A DNA stretch of 64,000 nt from Desulfallas sp. Bu1-1 (GTDB lineage: Bacteria > Bacillota > Desulfotomaculia > Desulfotomaculales > Desulfallaceae). The position numbers were made by a program, and so were the translations under genes. The number at the start of each line of letters is the position of its first letter. The first letter of the stretch is position 1. The notes under the pieces are model-generated. The model was given only the letters and a program-made list of their open reading frames with translations, was not told the origin of the DNA and did not search any database. Below are positions 20,981 to 27,393 of this stretch, piece by piece. The stretch lies in the NCBI RefSeq assembly GCF_015594625.1, contig NZ_JADNRQ010000001.1, positions 248,001-312,000 of the forward strand. The letters run 5' to 3'.

Positions 20981-21388
20981 TTACCCCTTGAATTTTTGTA
21001 ATATATTCTTGTTCCTGACCGTATACAGGGGGAGCATGTCAAAATACTGCCTGCGTGAATTAACCTCAAAGTTAATTCTGGCCAACCGGTTATTTTCGAC
21101 CAGTAGTTTCCCCGTTTTCAGTATTTGGTGCTGTAATACCAGGGGAGCTTCCAAAATATCCACTACGTCCACCGGTCGACCAATTATGTCTTCAAGTTCC
21201 ATACTTGCTGTCAAAACAATATCAAACCGCTTTATCTTGCTTTTTATTTTTGTTTCAAATAATACGGCAATATCAATGTCACTCTTGGGTCGCATCAGAT
21301 TTTTAGCTGCGGAACCAAAAAGGTAAACAGCTGAAATTTGACTGTTGCCGGAAAAGTAATGTGCGATTTTTTCTGCGATGGCATCCAT
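20981..21388 (-). CDS. MNT-type nucleotidyltransferase, second copy (minus strand)
   Basis: A 135-residue protein with VYLFGSAAKNLMRPKSDIDI, the GSxx...DxD nucleotidyltransferase motif, followed by a long helical tail. It belongs to the MntA-like antitoxin group that pairs with HepT RNases. The start ATG has GAGGGTGA about seven bases upstream, and an extended -10 box lies at 21449-21457. No HepT partner is found next to it in this orientation; it is convergent with the previous MNT gene. Not closely similar to the other two nucleotidyltransferases in the window. Confidence 0.78.
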   Translation of the reverse strand: MDAIAEKIAHYFSGNSQISAVYLFGSAAKNLMRPKSDIDIAVLFETKIKSKIKRFDIVLTASMELEDIIGRPVDVVDILEAPLVLQHQILKTGKLLVENNRLARINFEVNSRRQYFDMLPLYTVRNKNILQKFKG

Positions 21389-21448
21389 AATACTTCACCC
21401 TCATTAACATATTGGGGATGGTCAGTTGATATGAATATTTTTGCCATC

Positions 21449-21457
21449 ATTATACCA
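21449..21457 (-). promoter_or_regulatory. extended -10 promoter (minus strand)
   Basis: Reading the minus strand this is TGGTATAAT, about 60 bases before the minus-strand MNT start. Same extended -10 sequence as at 20383. Confidence 0.5.
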
Positions 21458-21510
21458 TAATCCTGGATACCATTTTTATAGGTATTTTTTTATCATATCC
21501 CGGCAGAAGA

Positions 21511-21531
21511 CACCCACTTCTAAAGTGGGTG
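21511..21531. repeat. strong small hairpin CACCCACTT/AAGTGGGTG
   Basis: Nine-base perfect stem with a CTA loop, followed by GATGAATGCCGGCACTACCC. Such hairpins are found at the ends of IS200/IS605-type elements, but no tnpA or tnpB is present, so it may be the trace of a lost element. The rest of 21389-21704 holds no gene; a 30-base copy of a protease segment lies at 21578-21607. Confidence 0.4.
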
Positions 21532-21577
21532 ATGAATGCCGGCACTACCCGAGAACACGTGTTCCCACAACTAACAT

Positions 21578-21607
21578 AGTGGGGTGTATCAAACACGATG
21601 CTGGTAA
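21578..21607. repeat. 30-base copy of an internal piece of the M6 protease gene
   Basis: The sequence from AGTGGGGTGT to ATGCTGGTA matches 17262-17290 with one mismatch. It carries no frame and no start. It is one of several short displaced pieces of neighbouring genes in this zone. Confidence 0.7.
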
Positions 21608-21746
21608 CGGGGGTTAATCGCCCCCGCCAGCTCGATTGCTGTTAAGGAGAAAATATTGACGGTTAAACAGTGTTGATAATAAAATGAAATAAACCAGGAA
21701 ACTCTTGGATAAGCCAACGAAATACTTAAAAGGAAGTGCCGCGAAT

Positions 21747-22112
21747 ATGCTGACGCCCGAACAGTTTTCCAAATACCGGGACGGTTGGCGGGAATATAAA
21801 AAACAAAAGGAACAACAACTGGCCCGGCGATACAGGCAAGCCACGGACCGGGTCAGACGGGCGGCCGTCCACCTGAAACAAAACTATGGTTGTAAAGTTA
21901 TTCTCTTTGGCTCACTGCTCCGGGAAGAAAGGTTTATGGAACATTCAGACATTGATATTGCTGTTTCCGGCTTGAATAACCAGGCAAATTTCTGGAAGCT
22001 GTATTCCGAAGTGATGGATATTCTGGCGCCCTTTGACTTCGACCTGGTGGAACTGGAGAAGATCGATCCGGAAGTGCGGGAATACATCCTGAAAGAAGGA
22101 ATGGAATTGTGA
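21747..22112 (+). CDS. nucleotidyltransferase-domain antitoxin of a HepT pair
   Basis: The ATG at 21747 has AGGAAG ten bases upstream; an in-frame TTG at 21705 would add 14 residues. The 121-residue product has a basic helical N-terminus (EYKKQKEQQLARRYRQATDR) and the nucleotidyltransferase motif VILFGSLLREERFMEHSDID. It overlaps the following HEPN gene by four bases (GTGA), the normal arrangement of MntA-HepT type VII toxin-antitoxin modules. Its last 40 bases recur at 23572. Confidence 0.82.
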   Translation: MLTPEQFSKYRDGWREYKKQKEQQLARRYRQATDRVRRAAVHLKQNYGCKVILFGSLLREERFMEHSDIDIAVSGLNNQANFWKLYSEVMDILAPFDFDLVELEKIDPEVREYILKEGMEL

Positions 22113-22585
22113 CACCCAACCTGATTTTGCTGGAGGTCCGGGTACGCAAGGAACTTTTAAACCTGGAGAAACTGGTGGAAGAACTGAAAACAATAACCAG
22201 GATGCGTGAACTCAAGGTTCACAGTGTACGGGTAAGGGCGTGCGCTTCTATCTTACATGACTTTTATTCCGGAATTGAAAAAATATTTGTCAACATAGCT
22301 CGGGAAATTGACCAAACGGTGCCCAAAAGCGAAGGTTGGCACAGGCAACTCCTGGAACAAATGACCCTGGACATACCGGTTAAAAGACCTGCGGTTATAG
22401 ATCCTGAATTGGCGGCGCAAATTCAGCAATATCTGAGCTTCAGACATCGCTTTCGCAACCTTTATGGGTACGAGCTGGAATGGGGCAAGATGGAAGAACT
22501 GATCAATAATATGGAATCTACTTTAAAACGATTGAAGGACAGCATGGAAAGATTCCTGGAAGTGCTGGCTCAAATTGCGGAATAG
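22109..22585 (+). CDS. HepT-like HEPN ribonuclease toxin
   Basis: A 158-residue all-helical protein. Near residue 110 it reads LSFRHRFRNLYGYEL; HEPN RNases carry an RxxxxH-type catalytic motif in this helix, and the R-H-R pattern before NLYG fits the HepT region, though the canonical second histidine (H before xYG) is replaced by asparagine (RFRNLYG). Activity may therefore be altered. GTG start overlaps the antitoxin stop. This is the only HEPN/MNT pair in the zone whose two members are both full length. Confidence 0.75.
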   Translation: MTPNLILLEVRVRKELLNLEKLVEELKTITRMRELKVHSVRVRACASILHDFYSGIEKIFVNIAREIDQTVPKSEGWHRQLLEQMTLDIPVKRPAVIDPELAAQIQQYLSFRHRFRNLYGYELEWGKMEELINNMESTLKRLKDSMERFLEVLAQIAE

Positions 22586-22602
22586 CGGCGGGAATCTCAT
22601 TT

Positions 22603-22620
22603 GCGACACGGGGACGGTTC
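22603..22620. repeat. REP-like element, copy 3 (half)
   Basis: GCGACACGGGGACGGTTC, identical to the core at 16405 and 20952, placed 18 bases after the HepT stop. Confidence 0.65.
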
Positions 22621-22807
22621 CATAATCTTCAGATATGCGGTGCCCCAAATGTATGGCGGCGGCGTTTCCTCCTCGGGCAAGTTGAAGTAGTTCCGCCAAA
22701 GGGATGCAGTTTTCCTGGAAATTTTACGGCTGCTTTTGATTACTTGGATCAATTGCTCATCCCGGTAGGATGCCCTTAGCCATTTTATGGTGTCATCGGA
22801 AATTGAC

Positions 22808-22821
22808 AGGTGCCTGGCACC
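22808..22821. repeat. AGGTGCCTGGCACC palindrome, copy 1
   Basis: Near-perfect inverted repeat, found again twice at 24584-24627. It overlaps the 5' side of the AbrB-type antitoxin gene, so it could influence that promoter. Confidence 0.6.
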
Positions 22822-22848
22822 GGGACTGCATTACCAAGGGGTGTTGTT

Positions 22849-23127
22849 GTGGAAAGAGTTAAAGTTACTTCCAAAGGTCAGATAACTTTACCCAAAAAAT
22901 TAAGGGATAAATTAAAAATAAAAGAAGGGGATTACCTGGAAACCTTTTTAAGAGGAAATGAATTAGTTTTTAAAACCATACCTGCCAATACGGGAAAAGA
23001 GGCTTTACTGAACTACAGTAAAAAACATTCTGCCGGACGCGCCAAGCCGGAAGATGCGAGACAGATTTTAAAAAAGCTACCTTTTTCAATCTCTAAGAGG
23101 ATACGCACCGAGCGGGAGGAAATTTAA
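22849..23127 (+). CDS. AbrB/MazE-family (SpoVT-AbrB) antitoxin
   Basis: A 92-residue protein beginning MERVKVTSKGQITLPKKLRD, the swapped-hairpin AbrB DNA-binding domain, followed by KEGDYLETFLRGNELVFKTI and a charged tail. The GTG at 22849 has AAGGGG seven bases upstream and is preferred over an in-frame GTG at 22810 that falls within a palindromic repeat. Antitoxins of this type (VapB/MazE) repress their own operon. The PIN gene three bases downstream is broken, so the antitoxin is now orphaned. Confidence 0.82.
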   Translation: MERVKVTSKGQITLPKKLRDKLKIKEGDYLETFLRGNELVFKTIPANTGKEALLNYSKKHSAGRAKPEDARQILKKLPFSISKRIRTEREEI

Positions 23128-23130
23128 ACC

Positions 23131-23293
23131 GTGACAGAAGGATATTTTCTTGATACCAGCGCCCTGTTTAAACGTTATGTACAGGAAGAGGGCTCTATCT
23201 TTGCCTGAAAAACCGGTATTTGTTTGCTCTGATCTAAAGCTTTTGCGTTTAGCAAAAGAATATGGGTTAATCGTTCTTAATCCCCAGGCTTAA
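23131..23293 (+). pseudogene. PIN-domain (VapC-like) toxin, internally deleted
   Basis: From GTG 23131 the frame reads TEGYFLDTSALFKRYVQEEG and stops at 23208. It keeps the first catalytic aspartate (LDTSAL). Another frame immediately after reads KPVFVCSDLKLLRLAKEYGL and IVLNPQA to TAA 23293, which is the last PIN motif (CSDxxLLxxAKxxGLxVxNP). About two thirds of the domain between them is missing. Spacing of three bases after the AbrB gene confirms a former VapB-VapC pair. Confidence 0.8.
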
Positions 23294-23316
23294 ACACTGG
23301 TAAACCCGGCAAAATA

Positions 23317-23559
23317 TTGGAATGCAGTGTGACACGGGAATGGTTTTATCCTGAAACCGGGGGAATGGAAGATGCGCAAAGTATTCGAACAACCGGCTTT
23401 ATCCGCTATCGTTATGCTATGTTTCTTGACCGGTATGGGCGGTCCGGGGATGCCGAATCTATTCTGAATGAATTGTTGGCACACGAGGAAGATTTGGATT
23501 ACGAAACGTACCTCGCAGTGCAAGATGCCTTGGGTGCCCGGGTGCCCGGCACTTCCTGA
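23317..23559 (+). pseudogene. unrecognised 80-codon fragment
   Basis: Open from GTG 23317 to TGA 23559. The middle reads RYAMFLDRYGRSGDAESIL and then NELLAHEEDLDYETYLAVQD, which is helical and resembles a TPR-like tail, ending in a repeat-derived ARVPGTS. No good RBS. Probably the remaining end of a lost gene. Confidence 0.3.
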
Positions 23560-23571
23560 CCTCGTCATTGA

Positions 23572-23635
23572 AAGTGCGGGAATACATCCTGAAAGAAGGA
23601 ATGGAATTGTGACACACGGTCCCCAAAAGCGAAGG
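23572..23635. repeat. rearranged copy of the HepT-pair junction
   Basis: 23572-23615 equals 22072-22115 (end of the antitoxin and GTG start of HepT), and 23616-23635 matches 22316-22335 inside HepT. The copy therefore has a clean 200-base deletion. It carries the RBS and start codon now in frame with Fic. Confidence 0.85.
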
Positions 23636-24364
23636 GATTTCAGTGAAATAGACCAACTCAAAAAAAAGCTTGACAGTTATCGCCCCTTTCCACCGGCGGT
23701 GGCGGCCAAATTGAGAGAATATTATGTTGTAGAGTGGACGCATAATTCCACAGCCATTGAGGGCAATACTTTAAGCTTAAGGGAAACGCAGATGGTATTG
23801 GAAGGAATAACGGTAGGCGGTAAAACTTTGCGCGAACATTTGGAAATTATCGACCATAAAGATGCCATAGAATATATCGAGGATTATATCCATGAAAAAA
23901 TTCCCTTAACGGAAACGTTTATTCGAAATATTCATCATATGGTTTTAAAAAGTACATTTCCCGGCGAAGCGGGAAAGTACCGTGAAAAAAACATAATTAT
24001 TACCGGAAGTAAACACAAGCCTCCCGAGGCCATAGAAGTGCCTGCCCTGATGAGGGAAATGGTGGATAAATACAATGCTGATTGGCAGGCGGAACACCCG
24101 TTAAAAGCGGCTGCAATGTTGCACTGGCGCACCACCTTTATCCACCCGTTCATTGACGGCAATGGCCGGGTCGCCAGACTTTTAATGAATTTTTCCCTAA
24201 TGCAGAAAGGCTACCCACCGGTTATTTTCAAAAAAGAGGACCGGTTGAGGTACTTGGAAGCGCTGGAGGAAGCCTCCAAGGAAGGAAAATTGGATAGCTT
24301 CCTGGAGCTAACCTTGCAATCCGCTATGGATTCCATTGAAATATACTTGAGATGCCTGGGATGA
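23609..24364 (+). CDS. Fic family protein (putative AMP transferase/toxin)
   Basis: From GTG 23609 the product has 251 residues. The catalytic Fic motif is HPFIDGNGRVARL near residue 175, and an N-terminal inhibitory motif is present in NSTAIEGNTLSLRE near residue 45 (S/TxxxEGN), as in self-inhibited Fic proteins that transfer AMP from ATP to target hydroxyls. Upstream, the sequence is a rearranged copy of the HepT start region, so initiation probably uses the HepT-derived GTG with its AGAAGG. The first dozen residues are then borrowed. No WYL or winged-helix DNA-binding domain follows, unlike longer Fic proteins. Confidence 0.85.
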   Translation: MTHGPQKRRDFSEIDQLKKKLDSYRPFPPAVAAKLREYYVVEWTHNSTAIEGNTLSLRETQMVLEGITVGGKTLREHLEIIDHKDAIEYIEDYIHEKIPLTETFIRNIHHMVLKSTFPGEAGKYREKNIIITGSKHKPPEAIEVPALMREMVDKYNADWQAEHPLKAAAMLHWRTTFIHPFIDGNGRVARLLMNFSLMQKGYPPVIFKKEDRLRYLEALEEASKEGKLDSFLELTLQSAMDSIEIYLRCLG

Positions 24365-24583
24365 ATGCAGCATCTATTTTATAAACAATTTGCTCTGTTG
24401 CCAAGATTCAAGTGCTTCTGTATTAAGCGACGGGGAACATTTTTCCAGTGTTGCCCGTCTTTTTATTTATAAGGCCGGTTGTTTTGGCTGCGGTGCTGGT
24501 TTTCGGGTGGGTGTTTTTTATCCTTTTTTCATGGTCGTTGCTGCCGGTGACCAGTATTGGTTCAGGTTTCATTGTGATACTCC

Positions 24584-24627
24584 CAGGTGCCAGGCACCCG
24601 GAAAAATTACCCAGGTGCCTGGCACCC
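24584..24627. repeat. two AGGTGCC(T/A)GGCACC palindromes
   Basis: AGGTGCCAGGCACC at about 24585-24598 and AGGTGCCTGGCACC at about 24612-24625, same element as at 22808. Apart from these, 24365-24728 holds nothing I can assign. Confidence 0.65.
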
Positions 24628-24728
24628 TAAAACCCTAAAAAAGGATTTGGGGCTGTTATGTCGAAATTAGCATAATAATAAAGAATTTGCCAAGGGAGTG
24701 TGAATTTTCATGAAAGTAGGGGGGTGGC

Positions 24729-24917
24729 GAAATCGACAGCGATGACGAAAGCATCTACCTGGAGGAAGGTTCCAGCTAGCGCAATTACGACCTGAGCAAG
24801 GACGTGTATGTCCACAGTGCCTACGGCTTGACCACCTCCATTGATCAACTTAATAGGGGCGACAAAGTAAAATTATACATGCTTTGGGATGCGGTTTACG
24901 AAATAGTTAAAGAGTGA
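24729..24917 (+). pseudogene. C-terminal relic of an exported repeat protein
   Basis: The frame reads EIDSDDESIYLEEGSS, an in-frame TAG at 24777, then RNYDLSKDVYVHSAYGLTTS and IDQLNRGDKVKLYMLWDAVY to TGA 24917. The alternation of beta strands with GDKVKLY resembles the ends of SLH-associated exoproteins. There is no start, and the internal stop shows it is dead. It lies 20 bases before the oxidoreductase gene. Confidence 0.5.
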
Positions 24918-24936
24918 TTAAAATTCAGGCCGGAGA

Positions 24937-26877
24937 GTGACGGGGTTGAACTGGCGCAAACTGCTTTGCATAATCGTATTTGTGCTCCTGGCAGCCGGGC
25001 CGGTGGTTCTGGCCGCGCCCGGCTGTGGTTTATCCAACCCGCTTGACGACCGGGTTGACAATATTGAACAAAAAGAGGATATAGAGAACGCCCGGGTTGT
25101 CGAATACGACCTGGTGGTGGTGGGCAGCGACCCGGAGGGGATTGCCGCCGCCGTTTCCGGGGCCAGGAACAACCTGGACACGCTGCTGGTGGATACCAGG
25201 CCCGGGGTGGGCGGGCTGATGACCCGGGGCTGGCTGAACAGCATCGATATGAATTACGGCCCGGGCAATAAAATTTTGAACGAGGGCATTTTCCTGGAAT
25301 TTTACCGGCGGGTGGGCGGCGACTCGTTTGACGTCGACTATGCCCAAAAAGTTTTCAACGAGATGATCGACAAAGAATCAAAGTTGACCCGGTTATTGTC
25401 CGTTAAGAAAATAGAACCTCTGGTGGAGGAAAATGGGGAGGCCAAAAAGCTGCTGGGCGTGCGGGTGACCACCTGCGGGGGAAGGACGGTGGATATCCTG
25501 GCCCGGGCGGTGATTGACGCCACCCAGGATGCGGACCTTGCCGCCGCGGCGGGGGTGCCGTACAGTTTCGGGCACGAGGAAATCGGCCGGCCCGGCGACT
25601 TGATGGCGGCCACCCTGGTGTTCAGGTTGAAAAATGTTTCCGGCCTGGATTGGGCGGTGATGCAGTTTTACCTGATTTACAAGGACAATAACCCCCTGAG
25701 CGGGAGCAACTTCCGGAGCGCCTGGGGGTTTGCCGAAATCACCAGGAACTACCGGCCCGCCAGCCCCCGCATCGGGTTGCGCGGCTTGAATATCGGCCGG
25801 CAGCTGGACAAAAGTGTGCTGATCAACGCGCTGCACATTTTTGAAGTGAACCCGCTGGATCCGGAATCCCGCCAGAGGGCGAGGATGGATGCCATTGCGG
25901 AACTACCGCGGCTGGTCCAGTTCTTAAAGGAAAACGTCCCCGGGTTGAAAAACGCCGAACTGGCGGGGTACGCCCCCGAGCTGTACATCCGGGAGTCCCG
26001 CCATATCAAGGCGGAATACTGCCTGACCATAGATGATGTGCTGGAAAACAGGGATTTTTACGACCGGGTGGCCTTTGGCTCCTACCCGGTGGACATCCAG
26101 CCCACCCGGCCGGGGCAACCCGGCGTTGTGGTGGGCAATCCCCGCCAGTATGCCGTGCCGTTCCGCAGCCTGGTGCCGCTGCGGGTGGACAATTTGCTGG
26201 TGGTGGGGCGCAGCGCGGGTTATGACTGCCTGGCCCACGGCAGCGCCCGCACCATTCCCGTGGGCATGGCCGAGGGCCAGGCCGCCGGGGCGGCGGCCGC
26301 CCTGGCGATCAAGGAGAGAAAAACTTTTCGCCAGATGGCCCGTTCCCCGGGGGATATGCAGCGCCTGCAGGAACTGCTCAACCGCCAGGGGATGAAACTG
26401 GCGCCCTTTAATATCAGCAACCCCATCACGCAACACCCCGATTACGAGGGGCTCAAGTTCATACGCCGCCTGGGCCGGGCCGTAGGGGGCTATTATAACC
26501 ATTACGGGCTGGACGATGAAATGCCCGATTCCAGGTTTATTTACTGCTTGTCCGCGGCTGTCAAGCAGACCGGCGCCAGGGTCAAGGCCCACCCTTATCT
26601 CAGCACCGAGACCAACAGCCTGACCATCAACGACGTGGCTTACATGTTCTGCCGCTACCTGGGGCGTGAAATGGGCAAGCAGGAGGCCTTTGACTACCTT
26701 TCAAGCCTTGGATTCTGGGACGAAAAGCTCCTGGAGCGGGTTCGGAAGAACAACAACGTGATCAAGGTCGGGGTGGGTTATACCCTGATCAGGCATTTTA
26801 TCGAGTGGGTGGAAGATTACGACAGCGCGGTTCGGGACGGTGCCGGGCAGGATACGGCTGCGGCAATGTCGAATTAA
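24937..26877 (+). CDS. exported FAD-dependent oxidoreductase
   Basis: A 646-residue flavoprotein of the FAD_oxidored (PF12831-like) group. After the start (GTG 24937, or TTG 24946 which is better spaced from GGAG) comes a signal sequence (LLCIIVFVLLAAGPVVLAAP). The FAD domain begins at about residue 55 with VVVGSDPEGIAAAVSGARN, a slightly altered dinucleotide loop, followed by LVDTRPGVGGLMTRGWLNS. A second FAD element reads VVGRSAGYDCLAHGSAR, then GMAEGQAAGAAAALA. The C-terminal 170 residues are of unknown fold. An exported enzyme of this mainly cytosolic family is unusual, and its substrate is not known. The next gene starts 17 bases later, so it belongs to the envelope operon. Confidence 0.85.
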   Translation: MTGLNWRKLLCIIVFVLLAAGPVVLAAPGCGLSNPLDDRVDNIEQKEDIENARVVEYDLVVVGSDPEGIAAAVSGARNNLDTLLVDTRPGVGGLMTRGWLNSIDMNYGPGNKILNEGIFLEFYRRVGGDSFDVDYAQKVFNEMIDKESKLTRLLSVKKIEPLVEENGEAKKLLGVRVTTCGGRTVDILARAVIDATQDADLAAAAGVPYSFGHEEIGRPGDLMAATLVFRLKNVSGLDWAVMQFYLIYKDNNPLSGSNFRSAWGFAEITRNYRPASPRIGLRGLNIGRQLDKSVLINALHIFEVNPLDPESRQRARMDAIAELPRLVQFLKENVPGLKNAELAGYAPELYIRESRHIKAEYCLTIDDVLENRDFYDRVAFGSYPVDIQPTRPGQPGVVVGNPRQYAVPFRSLVPLRVDNLLVVGRSAGYDCLAHGSARTIPVGMAEGQAAGAAAALAIKERKTFRQMARSPGDMQRLQELLNRQGMKLAPFNISNPITQHPDYEGLKFIRRLGRAVGGYYNHYGLDDEMPDSRFIYCLSAAVKQTGARVKAHPYLSTETNSLTINDVAYMFCRYLGREMGKQEAFDYLSSLGFWDEKLLERVRKNNNVIKVGVGYTLIRHFIEWVEDYDSAVRDGAGQDTAAAMSN

Positions 26878-26894
26878 AGTTCGGAGGTGTGGTA

Positions 26895-27338
26895 GTGAAA
26901 AAATATATTGCTGTACTGGGTTTAACCGGGCTGCTGGCGGGAGCGGCGCTGGGCTTTGCCGGCCTGGCTACCGCCGCCAGGGAAGACGAAACCCCCGGGT
27001 CTGTAAATGACCCCCTGGTAACCAAAAGTTTTGTGGAAGAATACGTGCGTGAATATTTTAACCAGGCCGGGTCCCCGGCGGGACCGGCGTCCCGGGGGTG
27101 GGCCCTGTCCGAACTGGAGCCGGGGGAGGAATTTACCGGCAATGCCGGCATGGAATTGATCGTTCGCAGCGGCAGGGCGGTGGTGGTGGACCCCACCGGC
27201 AGCGGTATTTCTGACCTGACCGACGGTAAAAACGTGCTGGCGGGCCAGGTGGCGCAAAACAACCACCTGCTGCTGATCCCCAGGGCTGACGGCCGGGGCG
27301 TCAAGGCGGAAAAGCCCACCGTGATCATGTACCGTTAG
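26895..27338 (+). CDS. small exported protein of unknown function
   Basis: 147 residues from GTG 26895 with GGAGGT at 26883-26888. A signal peptide or membrane anchor (KKYIAVLGLTGLLAGAALGF, AGLATAA) precedes a short region reading SFVEEYVREYFNQ and a compact beta-type domain (LEPGEEFTGNAGMELIVRSG, then VAQNNHLLLIPRADGRG). I do not recognise the family. Its position between the oxidoreductase and the DUF5693 gene suggests a common envelope role. The NxGMELIVRSG and LLIPRxDGRG segments would be good search seeds. Confidence 0.75.
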   Translation: MKKYIAVLGLTGLLAGAALGFAGLATAAREDETPGSVNDPLVTKSFVEEYVREYFNQAGSPAGPASRGWALSELEPGEEFTGNAGMELIVRSGRAVVVDPTGSGISDLTDGKNVLAGQVAQNNHLLLIPRADGRGVKAEKPTVIMYR

Positions 27339-27393
27339 GTGACTGGTGCTTAGTCCATGATTGCAGCAATATTTTAAGCTGGGGGTTTTACCA

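Larger units (their letters stand above)
22597..22824 (-). pseudogene. unrecognised coding relic on the minus strand
   Basis: The minus strand is open without a start codon and reads ISDDTIKWLRASYRDEQLIQ, then VIKSSRKISRKTASLWRNYF and NLPEEETPPPYIWGT, ending at TGA 22597-22599. Composition looks protein-like (amphipathic helices, then a proline stretch), as in the C-terminus of a lost gene. The family is not recognised. The REP-like element overlaps its last codons. Confidence 0.35.

Noticed and set aside
21500-21620. Insertion sequence of the IS200/IS605 type
   Set aside because: Only one hairpin resembling an end is seen; no transposase or tnpB remains, so a mobile element is not called.
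24390-24638. 82-codon frame in the gap before the oxidoreductase
   Set aside because: Runs through two palindromic repeats, has no RBS, and the composition is not protein-like.
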